Assembly: GCA_030690265.1 (NCBI GenBank)
Contig: JAUYHA010000081.1
Location: 59,097-123,096, forward strand
DNA: 64,000 bases
Reading direction: 5' to 3'
Source: Dehalococcoidales bacterium
GTDB lineage: Bacteria > Chloroflexota > Dehalococcoidia > Dehalococcoidales > UBA2162
In this document: in pieces, positions 7,442 to 15,170 of the stretch
Layout: each line of letters begins with the position of its first letter
Position numbering within the stretch: position 1 is the first letter of the stretch
The notes under the pieces: model-generated
What the model saw: only the letters and a program-made list of their open reading frames with translations
The model's database searches: none
Told to the model about the DNA's origin: nothing
Program-made: the position numbers and the translations under genes

Positions 7442-8704
7442 ATGGAGACCAATGTAATTTACTGCGGTGATTGTCTGATAAAACTCAAAGAGATACCAGA
7501 CGAAAGCATAGACCTGATTTATATTGACCCGCCCTTTAGCTCCAATCGGAACTATGTCGCTTTTTGGCAGGAGCAGGAAAAGAGACATTTTGAGGATAGG
7601 TTTGAGAATGTTAGGGCTTACCTGAATTATATGGAGCCAAGAATAAAAGAGCTATATAGGATATTATCACCAAAGGGTAGTTTTTATTATCACTGCGATT
7701 GGCATGCCTCACACTATATCAAGATGCTACTAGATAGAGATGACCTATTCGGTTACTCAAATTTTCTAAATGAGATTGTGTGGCACTACAGAAGGTGGAC
7801 AGGTTCGGCGCAAAACTTTCTACGGATGCACGATACCATCTTGTTTTATGCAAAAGAAAAAGGTAAACATAGATTTAACCCAGCATTTACCAACTATACG
7901 AAGAAATCCCTTGCTAGAAAACAACATTACCACACTCGGATAAAAGGTGATGATGTATATGTAACGTCTATATCACCTACAGGAGTGAAAGAAAACGATG
8001 TATGGGATATACCAGTAATAAACTCCCAAGCCAAAGAAAGACTAGGTTATCCGACGCAAAAACCTTTGGCTCTGCTAGACAGAATAATAAAAGCGAGTAG
8101 TAATGAGGGTGATATTGTTCTGGATGCCTTTTGTGGCTGTGGCACGACAATAATATCCGCCCAACTTCTTAAAAGGCAGTGGATTGGGATTGACGTATCG
8201 CCTACTTCCTGCCGGGTAATGGCAAAGCGGTTGCAGGATAGCTGTGGCATAACAGAGGGCATAGACTTCTGGATTAAAGATTTACCCAAGACGGTTGAAG
8301 AGCTACGAATATATCCCGCTTTCGAATTTCAAAACTGGGCGGTTAATGCTCTAGGCGGGGTGCCTAACAAGATTAGAGTCAGAGATAAAGGGATTGACGG
8401 CAAGCTATATCCCATTGAGGATATTAAGAAAGAGAAGAAAGAGGGTCTGGATTTATTCGGAGATATAGACCGCTACATCCCAATTCAGGTCAAACGCACT
8501 GACCAGGTCGGCAGACCTGACATAGAAAACTTTGAGGTAGCTATGAAACGAGATAAAAGAGAAAAGGGTATCTTTATTGGCTTTGATTTTAGTCGCGATG
8601 CCTTACAGGAAATCCGCCGAGCCGAAAGGGAAGAAAGCTTGTTAATCGAACCTAAGACCGTAAGCCAGATTGTTGAAGACCAGTTGGACAAATCTTTGTT
8701 ATAG
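7442..8704 (+). CDS. DNA methyltransferase with fused C-terminal Mrr-like nuclease domain
   Basis: Residues 1-270 are an amino-methyltransferase of beta-class order: catalytic DPPF at 29-32, then a target-recognition stretch, then the AdoMet motif I FCGCG at 230-234. DPPF favours N6-adenine (or N4-cytosine) methylation. Residues about 285-410 carry WAVNALGG, GIDG (D319) and IQVKR (Q349, K351), the D-(Q)xK pattern of Mrr-like restriction nuclease folds, with a longer than usual insert between D and QxK. This suggests a single-chain restriction-modification enzyme. A separate restriction gene is not present. Shine-Dalgarno GAGGAG precedes the ATG. Gene is A/T-richer than its neighbours. Confidence 0.85.
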   Translation: METNVIYCGDCLIKLKEIPDESIDLIYIDPPFSSNRNYVAFWQEQEKRHFEDRFENVRAYLNYMEPRIKELYRILSPKGSFYYHCDWHASHYIKMLLDRDDLFGYSNFLNEIVWHYRRWTGSAQNFLRMHDTILFYAKEKGKHRFNPAFTNYTKKSLARKQHYHTRIKGDDVYVTSISPTGVKENDVWDIPVINSQAKERLGYPTQKPLALLDRIIKASSNEGDIVLDAFCGCGTTIISAQLLKRQWIGIDVSPTSCRVMAKRLQDSCGITEGIDFWIKDLPKTVEELRIYPAFEFQNWAVNALGGVPNKIRVRDKGIDGKLYPIEDIKKEKKEGLDLFGDIDRYIPIQVKRTDQVGRPDIENFEVAMKRDKREKGIFIGFDFSRDALQEIRRAEREESLLIEPKTVSQIVEDQLDKSLL

Positions 8705-8717
8705 GGAGGTTCAAGCA

Positions 8718-8801
8718 ATGGGAAGCAAAGGCAGAAAGAATGTGAAGAAGCCCAAGAAGGAGCAGGAGAAGAAACAGGAGAAGCAGGAAGCCAAGAAATA
8801 G
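8718..8801 (+). CDS. Lysine-rich 27-residue micropeptide
   Basis: ATG at 8718 follows an excellent AGGGAGGT (8703-8710) and opens a 27-codon frame ending at 8801. The product begins MGSKGRKNVKKPKKEQ and is about 40% Lys with Glu/Gln repeats; it has no hydrophobic core and should be disordered and strongly basic. I recall similar GSKGxKNVKKPK peptides in other bacterial genomes. The start is 13 bases after the methyltransferase stop, so it is probably cotranslated with it. Function unknown; nucleic-acid binding is a guess. Confidence 0.7.
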   Translation: MGSKGRKNVKKPKKEQEKKQEKQEAKK

Positions 8802-8814
8802 GGTTTATAATTGC

Positions 8815-8950
8815 GGGGAGTCTAAGAGGGCAAAGCCCCTCTTCATAAAAATCTCCCTTAGTCCCCCTTTGCGAAAGGGGGACAACTTCTCCCTTTGAAA
8901 AAGGGAGACCGAGAGGGATTTACCTGGGGATACAGTAGGGGATGGGGTTT
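8815..8950. repeat. Intergenic hairpin-rich repeat upstream of the herA pair
   Basis: Two compact hairpins are visible: CCCCCTTT-gcg-AAAGGGGG (8863-8881) and TCTCCCTTTGA-AAAAGGGAGA (about 8890-8909). Such CTCCCTT/AAGGGAG units also occur at 57.05-57.17 kb. This looks like a dispersed element bordering the accessory block. No ORF or T-tract terminator is evident. Confidence 0.55.
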
Positions 8951-8973
8951 TATAAATAACCAATGGAGAGATA

Positions 8974-9570
8974 ATGACTGAATTATCAGATAGAGTTGGC
9001 GAGGTTGTTGAAGCCAGCACCACCGATTTTGTCGCCCAATGCTATGAGCTTTACCAGTCGCCGCCTCTGGGCAGCCTGGTGAAGACCGTCGGGGAGGCGG
9101 TGGAGCAGTATGGCATCGTCTATAATGCCACCACCTCAAGCATTGAATCGGGCAGGCGCCCGATTGCCCGGGGCAGGGACGAAGCCAGCGAGGCGGAAAT
9201 CTACCGTTCAAGTCCCCAACTACTAAAATTGCTGCGCAGTGAGTTCAGCGCCCTGGTGGTGGGGCACCGGCAGGGTGGCAAAGTATTTCACTACCTGCCA
9301 CCCAAGCCAGCCCAAATTCACAGCTTCGTCTATCAATGTCAGCCCGAAGAAGTAAAGGAGTTCAGCCAGTCTTTGGGCTTTCTCACCATATTGCTCAACA
9401 CCCATCTGCCCGTCTCCGCGGAAGAGATTGTGGCGGCTTCCCTGCGCCGGATGAGCCAGGTATATGAAAACCGGCAAAAATTCCTGGTGATGGCAGGCAA
9501 GGAACTGGCGGTACTGCTCGGCGGCGAGTTCAACCGTCTCAAATCAATTCTGGAGAGAGTGAGACAATGA
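8974..9570 (+). CDS. Uncharacterised HerA-associated protein
   Basis: A 198-residue soluble protein translationally coupled to herA (ATGA overlap at 9567-9570). The N-terminus (VGEVVEASTTDFVAQCYEL, about 7-25, then PLGSLVKT and YGIVYNATT) has the strand pattern of the HAS-type beta-barrel found at the start of HerA itself. The rest is mainly helical with a QPEEVKEF region. I recognise no catalytic motif. The fixed coupling suggests an accessory subunit of the HerA machine, perhaps lending barrel domains to the ring. That is inference. Confidence 0.75.
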   Translation: MTELSDRVGEVVEASTTDFVAQCYELYQSPPLGSLVKTVGEAVEQYGIVYNATTSSIESGRRPIARGRDEASEAEIYRSSPQLLKLLRSEFSALVVGHRQGGKVFHYLPPKPAQIHSFVYQCQPEEVKEFSQSLGFLTILLNTHLPVSAEEIVAASLRRMSQVYENRQKFLVMAGKELAVLLGGEFNRLKSILERVRQ

Positions 9571-11195
9571 CCAAAGAAAACAGCCAGAGACTGGGTATCG
9601 TCGTCGCCGGCTCGCTGGACAGGGGAGTAGAGGTCAGGCTGGACAGCTCGGCTTCGGTGGAGGAGATGGTGGTGGGGCGCTATGTAACCATAGAGGGGGA
9701 GAAACGGCGATTCTTTGGCATGATAACCGATATCAGCCTCGGAGTAACTGACCAGATACTGGCTCAGACTCCGCCTGATGTCTCCGACTCATTTATCGCT
9801 GAAGTACTGGCTGGCACCGCCACCTACGGGACACTCCATGTTTTGCCCATGCTCACCATCGGCGGCAGTGCCGCCGAACTGATTGAGGGGCCCCAGCCGG
9901 TTAAAACTGTTCCCACCCATTTCTCGCCGGTGAAACTGGCTGCGGAAGAGGACATCGAGCTGGTCTTCGGCAAGGAAGACAAAGATAAGTTTCACCATAT
10001 CGGCAATCCCCTGGATATGGAAACCAAGCTGTGTATCAACCTGGAAGAGTTTGTTAAAAGGTCGAACGGAATCTTCGGCAAGAGCGGCACCGGTAAAACT
10101 TACTTTACCCGGCTGATGCTTATAGGTATGCTGCAGAAGAGCAAAGCGGTGAACCTGGTCTTTGATATGCACAGCGAATACGGCTGGGCGGGCAGCAGGG
10201 AAGGGGGAGGGTCGGTCAAAGCCCTGAAACAGCTTTTCCCTGCCAATGTCGCCGTCTTTACCCTCGATGAAGAAAGCTCCCGCAGACGGAAGGTCAGCAC
10301 CGATTTTGTCGTCAGGATAGGCTACGATGAGATTACTCCCGAAGACATATCAATTCTCCGCTCCACGCTGAATATCACCGACCTGGCTGTGGAGGCGGCT
10401 TACCAGCTCAGGAAAATACTGGGCAAAAACTGGCTGGAGAAGGTTCTGGAAACCGATGATGAAAGCATCGGTGAAATAATCAAGGATGCCAGCATCCACG
10501 AAAGCAGCTTACAGAGCCTGAAACGGGGGCTGGGCACCATCGGGCGCCTGGGATTTATCGTCAAAGAGGCTCATGAAGATACCGTGAAACGCATCCTGGA
10601 CTATCTTGCCCGCGGCATCAATGTGGTACTTGAGTTCGGGCGCTACAGGGAAATCAGCGCCTACCTGCTGGTCGCCAATATGCTCTCGCGGCGTATCTAC
10701 AACCGCTACCAGCAGCAGATGGAGGAGGCGATAGCCGCTGACGACGAGGCGCTGAAACCGAAACCACTGGTAATAACCATTGAAGAAGCCCACAAATTTC
10801 TCAGTCCAGAAGTCGCCAGTAAGACAATCTTTGGCACCATTGCCCGCGAGATGCGCAAGTATAATGTTACCCTGCTGGTTATTGACCAGCGCCCCAGCGG
10901 TATAGACGAAGAAGTAATGTCCCAGATGGGCACCAAGATAAGCTACCTGCTCGATAATGAGAAAGATGTTGACAGCGTTCTGGCGGGGGTATCGGGAAAG
11001 AGTGAACTGAAGGCGGTTGTTGCCCGCTTGAGTCCCAGGCGGCAGGCGATAATCTTCGGCCACTCCGTTCCAATGCCGGTCACTTTCGAGACACGGGAGT
11101 ATGGTTCAGCCGCTTCCTATAAGGACTTTGCTTTGAGTGGAGAGACCGACCTTCAAAAACAAGCTGAAAAAGATATTGAGGAACTGTGGAACTAG
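9567..11195 (+). CDS. herA: HerA-like hexameric DNA translocase ATPase
   Basis: HerA is an FtsK-like ring ATPase that drives NurA-dependent DNA end processing. The 542 residues have an N-terminal HAS barrel (RLGIVVAGSL and VGRYVTIEG within 8-50), Walker A GKSGTGKT at about 170-177, Walker B ITIEEAHKF near 400, and an arginine/sensor region IDQRPSGIDEEV. It overlaps the upstream partner by four bases and the downstream patatin gene by ten. Its nuclease partner, nurA, is 2.9 kb upstream behind an accessory block. Whether the pair serves housekeeping repair or defence cannot be read from sequence. Confidence 0.92.
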   Translation: MTKENSQRLGIVVAGSLDRGVEVRLDSSASVEEMVVGRYVTIEGEKRRFFGMITDISLGVTDQILAQTPPDVSDSFIAEVLAGTATYGTLHVLPMLTIGGSAAELIEGPQPVKTVPTHFSPVKLAAEEDIELVFGKEDKDKFHHIGNPLDMETKLCINLEEFVKRSNGIFGKSGTGKTYFTRLMLIGMLQKSKAVNLVFDMHSEYGWAGSREGGGSVKALKQLFPANVAVFTLDEESSRRRKVSTDFVVRIGYDEITPEDISILRSTLNITDLAVEAAYQLRKILGKNWLEKVLETDDESIGEIIKDASIHESSLQSLKRGLGTIGRLGFIVKEAHEDTVKRILDYLARGINVVLEFGRYREISAYLLVANMLSRRIYNRYQQQMEEAIAADDEALKPKPLVITIEEAHKFLSPEVASKTIFGTIAREMRKYNVTLLVIDQRPSGIDEEVMSQMGTKISYLLDNEKDVDSVLAGVSGKSELKAVVARLSPRRQAIIFGHSVPMPVTFETREYGSAASYKDFALSGETDLQKQAEKDIEELWN

Positions 11196-11974
11196 GAAAG
11201 GATAGAAAAATTGGGCTGGCTCTGGGTAGTGGTGCCGCCCGGGGACTGGCTCATATTGGGGTGCTGGAAGCTCTGGAAAAGGCAGGCATTCCCATTGATA
11301 TGGTTGCCGGTACCAGTATCGGAGCTCTAATTGGCGCCTTTTATGCCCAGGATAAAGATGTGAATCGGATAAAGGACATAGCAATGACTCTGGGAGCCAG
11401 GAAATTAGCTTTCCTGATGGACCCGGGCTTGCCCAGGACTGGTTTTATCCGGGGGCGTAAAATCGGAGCCATACTGAGGTCGGCTATTGGGGATATTGAG
11501 TTTGGGGATTTGAGGATACCTTTTGCCTGCGTAGCTACTGATATAGCCAGTGGTGAGGAGGTAGTAATTAGACAGGGCCTGGTCTGGGAAGGGATAAGAG
11601 CCAGCAGTTCTCTACCGGTAATCTTCTCTCTGGTTAAACGACAGAATAGACATCTGGTTGACGGCGGTCTGGTCAACCCGGTGCCGGTAAGTATCCTCAG
11701 AGACATGGGGGCAGATTTTATTATCGCCGTAAATGTAATGCCTTATAAGAGTATCCTGGAGGCAAAAGAGCCTAATATTTTTTCGGTCATAATGCAGATG
11801 CTCCAAATTTCTAGCTATCAAATGGTCAAGTCCAGTCTTGATGGAGCTGATATAGTGATTGAGCCCCAGGTAGGGCACATCGCTCTGGCTGATTTCCGTA
11901 GAACTCAGGAATGTATTAACCAGGGTAGTCTGGCTGCTCAAAAGCTAATTGCCGAAATAAAAAAAGGCATTTGA
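11186..11974 (+). CDS. Patatin-like phospholipase
   Basis: A 262-residue serine acyl-hydrolase of the RssA/patatin group. The oxyanion loop GSGAARGLAHIG (about 14-25), the nucleophile elbow GTSIG (about 44-48), and the catalytic-dyad Asp in DGGLVNPVPV (about 156-165) are all present. It lacks a signal peptide and should be cytosolic or membrane-associated. GTG start lies inside the herA 3' end. The gene ends on the TTG start of rsmA, so herA, this gene and rsmA form one overlapping string. Confidence 0.92.
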   Translation: MELGKDRKIGLALGSGAARGLAHIGVLEALEKAGIPIDMVAGTSIGALIGAFYAQDKDVNRIKDIAMTLGARKLAFLMDPGLPRTGFIRGRKIGAILRSAIGDIEFGDLRIPFACVATDIASGEEVVIRQGLVWEGIRASSSLPVIFSLVKRQNRHLVDGGLVNPVPVSILRDMGADFIIAVNVMPYKSILEAKEPNIFSVIMQMLQISSYQMVKSSLDGADIVIEPQVGHIALADFRRTQECINQGSLAAQKLIAEIKKGI

Positions 11975-12900
11975 GACAAGACAAAATACTTTCCCTTTTA
12001 TTACCGATAAAGTCAGAGGCACATACAGAAGTGGTCCATAACCAGCGTTACCCAAAAACAGAGTCACTTCTGGCTCAGACCCGGAAGCTGCTGCAACACT
12101 CTCATCTTCGAGCGAGAAAAGGCCTGGGACAGCATTTTCTTGTTGATGAGGCGGTGCTCGACCTTATTATCTCCACCGCCCAGCTTACTCCAGATGATGT
12201 TGTCATAGAAGTTGGGCCTGGGCTGGGGGTGCTGACCAGAGAGCTGGTCAGGCAGGCAGGGTGGGTGGTTGCCGTTGAGCTGGATAACAAGCTGGCCGAC
12301 CTGCTGAAACAGACCCTGGCTACTTTTGAGAACCTGACCATTGTCAACGAAGATGTGCTAGAAGTTGACCCGGCAATCCTGCTCCAGAACTCCGGCCTTT
12401 CCTCCCGCTACAAGGTGGTAGCGAACCTGCCCTATTACATCGCCTCCCCCGTGCTGCGCCATTTCCTCGAGACTGAAGTTAAGCCCCAACTTATGGTGGT
12501 AATGGTACAGAAGGAAGTAGCTGAAGAGATTGTGGCTAAACACGGACGAATGAGCCTGCTGAGTGTCGGCGTTCAGCTTTACGCTGAAGCAGAGATTGCC
12601 GGTTATGTGCCGGCCCGCTGTTTTTTCCCGCCACCGGAGGTTGACTCGGCTCTGCTAAAAGTAACACCTTATCCCCGGCCGACAGTAGAGATAAGGAACA
12701 CGGAGAGCTTTTTTGCCCTGGTGCGGGCCGGTTTCAGCGCCCCACGCAAGCAGGTGGCTAATTCCCTGGCCAAGGGCCTGGGCATCCCCAAGACCGAAGC
12801 GATATTACTGCTGGAAAAGACCCAAATAGCCCCGCAGCGACGGGCTGAGACCCTCACCCTTGAGGAGTGGGCACGCCTGGGCGGGTTTATACCGGAGTGA
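11971..12900 (+). CDS. rsmA: 16S rRNA A1518/A1519 dimethyltransferase RsmA (KsgA)
   Basis: RsmA dimethylates the two adjacent adenosines in the last helix of 16S rRNA during 30S maturation. The family landmarks are RKGLGQHFLVD, EVGPGLGVLTREL (AdoMet motif I) and NLPYYIASP (catalytic motif IV). At 309 aa from the TTG at 11971 it carries about 30 extra N-terminal residues; the conserved protein begins near codon 30, so a later start (GTG at 12031) is possible. The TTG overlaps the patatin stop codon (TTGA). Confidence 0.95.
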   Translation: MRQDKILSLLLPIKSEAHTEVVHNQRYPKTESLLAQTRKLLQHSHLRARKGLGQHFLVDEAVLDLIISTAQLTPDDVVIEVGPGLGVLTRELVRQAGWVVAVELDNKLADLLKQTLATFENLTIVNEDVLEVDPAILLQNSGLSSRYKVVANLPYYIASPVLRHFLETEVKPQLMVVMVQKEVAEEIVAKHGRMSLLSVGVQLYAEAEIAGYVPARCFFPPPEVDSALLKVTPYPRPTVEIRNTESFFALVRAGFSAPRKQVANSLAKGLGIPKTEAILLLEKTQIAPQRRAETLTLEEWARLGGFIPE

Positions 12901-12910
12901 GGGAATAGCA

Positions 12911-13777
12911 ATGCTGACTCTTTTAGCCCCGGCAAAAATAAATCTAACCCTGGAAGTCTTGGGCAAACGGCAGGACGGCTATCACGAAATCCGCAGTGTT
13001 ATCCAGACGATAGGCCTGTGTGATAGCCTGCGTTTTCAGCCGAGCCCTGATGTAACCATAAAGTCGGATATGCCGGGCTGGATTGCTCAAGAAAGCCTGG
13101 TTTCCAGGGCGGTCAATTTAGTTAGGGAAACCACCGGCTGTTCCAGGGGAGTGACCATTGAAGTGAAAAAGCGTATTCCCCTGCTCTCGGGGCTGGGTGG
13201 AGACAGCAGCGATGCCGCCGCTGTCCTGCGCGGGCTTAACCGGCTCTGGGAATTAAATCTGCCGATGGAGAAACTACTCCAGTTGGCTCAACAATTAGGT
13301 TCGGATGTTTCCTTTTTTCTCTACGGTGGCACAGCCCTGGTAGAAGGCAGGGGTGAAATAGTGACCCCCCTGCCGCCCTTACCCCACAGGTGGATTGTCC
13401 TGGCAATACCGCCGGTGCCGAGGCTCCCGGGAAAGACAAAACAACTCTACGAGAGTCTGCAAGTTTATCATTTTACAGTCGGACGTTTTACCCGAAATCT
13501 GGTTAAGGAACTAAGAGCAGGCAAAGAAGTTACTCCGTCCCTTCTGGTCAACACCTTTGAGAATGTCGCCTTAACTCGTTTCTCAGAGCTGAAGGTAGCC
13601 CGAGACCACTTAATCAAGATGGGGGCTGTGGCGGTTCATCTGGCTGGCTCAGGACCGGCTTTGTTTACTCTGGTAAAAGAGAAACAAAAGGCTGAGGAGC
13701 TGTATTCTCTCCTCCAGAATCAAAGAATGGAAACCTATCTGGCGGAGACACTGGCTGAAATTGAAAAGGTGGAATAA
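12911..13777 (+). CDS. ispE: 4-diphosphocytidyl-2-C-methyl-D-erythritol kinase
   Basis: IspE phosphorylates CDP-methylerythritol in the MEP pathway to isoprenoid precursors. The start is taken at ATG 12911 because the protein there begins MLTLLAPAKINLTLEV, as in the family, and GAGGGAA lies just upstream; a longer frame from 12860 overlaps rsmA and has no support. The GHMP kinase loop PLLSGLGGDSSDAAAVL is present near residue 95, and the C-terminal AGSGPALF glycine motif near 245. Length 288 aa is normal. The rsmA-ispE order is common in bacteria. Confidence 0.95.
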   Translation: MLTLLAPAKINLTLEVLGKRQDGYHEIRSVIQTIGLCDSLRFQPSPDVTIKSDMPGWIAQESLVSRAVNLVRETTGCSRGVTIEVKKRIPLLSGLGGDSSDAAAVLRGLNRLWELNLPMEKLLQLAQQLGSDVSFFLYGGTALVEGRGEIVTPLPPLPHRWIVLAIPPVPRLPGKTKQLYESLQVYHFTVGRFTRNLVKELRAGKEVTPSLLVNTFENVALTRFSELKVARDHLIKMGAVAVHLAGSGPALFTLVKEKQKAEELYSLLQNQRMETYLAETLAEIEKVE

Positions 13778-13797
13778 CTTAAATTCAGGAGGTTACA

Positions 13798-14304
13798 ATG
13801 GAATACAAGACAGAGAAGAACTTACAGGAAGCTTTTGCCGGGGAAAGTCAGGCTAACCGCCGTTACCTCTTCTTTGCCGAGAAAGCGGATAAGGAAGGCC
13901 ATGTCCAGATAGCCAGGCTGTTCCGGGCGGCAGCCGAGGCGGAGACGGTTCACGCCCGCAATCACTTTAACGCTATGGATGGCATTGGCTCAACCAGAGA
14001 GAACGTGATGGCTGGTTCCCAGGGAGAACACTATGAGTTCACCCGGATGTATCCCCCTTTTATTGAGCGAGCCGAGCAGGAACAAAATGAAAGGGCTCAG
14101 AAAAGTTTCGAATATGCCAACGAGGTAGAGCAGATACACTTTGGGCACTTTGAGGAGACACTGAAAGCCCTTAACGAAAACAGGCAGCTAAAAAACGAAC
14201 CTTACTTTGTCTGTCAGGTCTGCGGCAACACCGTTGCCGATGAAGCCCCCGAAAAATGCCCCGTGTGCGGCACTGCAGGCAAAGTCTTCAAGCGAATTGA
14301 TTAG
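13798..14304 (+). CDS. Rubrerythrin
   Basis: A 168-residue rubrerythrin, a non-haem diiron peroxidase that reduces H2O2 in anaerobes. The four-helix domain holds the expected carboxylate/His ligands (AGESQANRRY near 15-24, AAEAETVHARNHF near 45-57, EQIHFGHFEE near 110-119). The C-terminal rubredoxin knuckles are CQVC and CPVC (about 141-162). A strong AGGAGG precedes the ATG. It sits 20 bases after ispE but is functionally unrelated to it. Confidence 0.96.
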   Translation: MEYKTEKNLQEAFAGESQANRRYLFFAEKADKEGHVQIARLFRAAAEAETVHARNHFNAMDGIGSTRENVMAGSQGEHYEFTRMYPPFIERAEQEQNERAQKSFEYANEVEQIHFGHFEETLKALNENRQLKNEPYFVCQVCGNTVADEAPEKCPVCGTAGKVFKRID

Positions 14305-14351
14305 GCAAGAGGATTTGAAAGGGGGGAAGTCCTGATAAGATAGCCAGCTTG

Positions 14352-14546
14352 CTATTCATAAGCCAGGACCCTGATTACGCCCATGGTAGCCCCTTTGTCG
14401 TCCGTGGTGCAGGTATCGCTGACCGAGAACACCTGCTTGACATTATTTTCCGCGATAAACTGGTTTACCTGCTCATCCAGCCGGTCGAGTTCCTGCTTGG
14501 TGTGGAATATCTTAAGCTCGGTAGAAAAAGTTTTAACTTTCGCCAT
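14352..14546 (-). CDS. Conserved small protein of unknown function
   Basis: A 64-residue protein starting at 14546 (MAKVKTFSTELKIFHTK), where GGAGAGGATA precedes the ATG; the longer frame to 14621 has no such site. It is a compact alpha/beta protein with a C-terminal ISVSD-like segment (VFSVSDTCTTDDKGATMGVIRV spans about 39-60) and no Cys cluster. I recall similar short proteins in anaerobes but no function. It lies between rubrerythrin and a flavodoxin, on the same strand as the latter. Confidence 0.72.
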   Translation of the reverse strand: MAKVKTFSTELKIFHTKQELDRLDEQVNQFIAENNVKQVFSVSDTCTTDDKGATMGVIRVLAYE

Positions 14547-14645
14547 TATCCTCTCCTCCTGAATAATAAAATTATATCTCGGGTAAGCCCTGATAGTCAA
14601 TTTTGAAATCATGTTGACCACTTCAGAGATATGGGAAATCCCAAA

Positions 14646-15104
14646 TTACTGCTTCCCGGCGATTCTATCTGCTATGATTCTGGCAAAAGCTTTGCATATG
14701 TCCGAGTCTGGCTCGCTTAATCTCAAAGCACCGTGCATCTTTAAACCCGGTTCGATAACATCCATCCGGTAATCGTTTTTCATCCTGTCGGTAAGTATTT
14801 GAATAGATTCACCACTCCAGCCGAATGAGCCGAAAGCAGCACCAACTTTACCCTTCAAATCCACTTCTTGCATCTCGACCAATACATCCTTCATAGCGGA
14901 GACAATGTCCGTATTATATGTTGGCGAGCCCAGTAAAATAGCATCATAATTTACCAGCTCCTCGACTTCCACATTCATAGTTCTCATTGATATGACCTCT
15001 ATTCCCTGCTCTCTTAACCCTATTTCAATGGCTTTGGCAATAGCTTCTGTTCTTCCGCTTCGCGTTTCCCAGATTATTACCGCTTTATACACAACTACCT
15101 CCAA
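14646..15104 (-). CDS. Flavodoxin domain protein
   Basis: A 152-residue flavodoxin-like FMN protein. The phosphate loop WETRSGRTEAIAKAI (about 12-26) and the 60s/90s loop segments LLGSPTYN (about 57-64) and FGSFGWSGE (about 91-99) match the flavodoxin-like domain of flavodiiron proteins more than classical flavodoxins. It could act as an electron carrier or NO/O2-reduction accessory. The FprA flavodiiron enzyme at 36.5 kb has its own such domain. Confidence 0.88.
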   Translation of the reverse strand: MEVVVYKAVIIWETRSGRTEAIAKAIEIGLREQGIEVISMRTMNVEVEELVNYDAILLGSPTYNTDIVSAMKDVLVEMQEVDLKGKVGAAFGSFGWSGESIQILTDRMKNDYRMDVIEPGLKMHGALRLSEPDSDICKAFARIIADRIAGKQ

Positions 15105-15170
15105 ATACCAAGATAAGCTGAGTTATTGACAATTCAAGTCAATAATCACGTTCTGAAAATCTTATTCCGG

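Noticed and set aside
10509..11063. Long antisense frame (184 codons) under herA
   Set aside because: It is a shadow of the high-quality herA frame; no recognised domain and no ribosome site.
5496..11195. A known named antiphage system (for example HerA with SIR2 or DUF4297)
   Set aside because: None of the nuclease or SIR2-type partners is present; only NurA and a fused methyltransferase-nuclease are seen.
12860..12910. Extended start of ispE inside rsmA
   Set aside because: The family begins at MLTLLAPAKIN (12911) and a ribosome site precedes that ATG; the extension is unrelated sequence.
14304..14352. Hairpin ATAGCCAGCTTGCTAT as a terminator of rubrerythrin
   Set aside because: Short stem and no T-tract; the gap is too small to say more.
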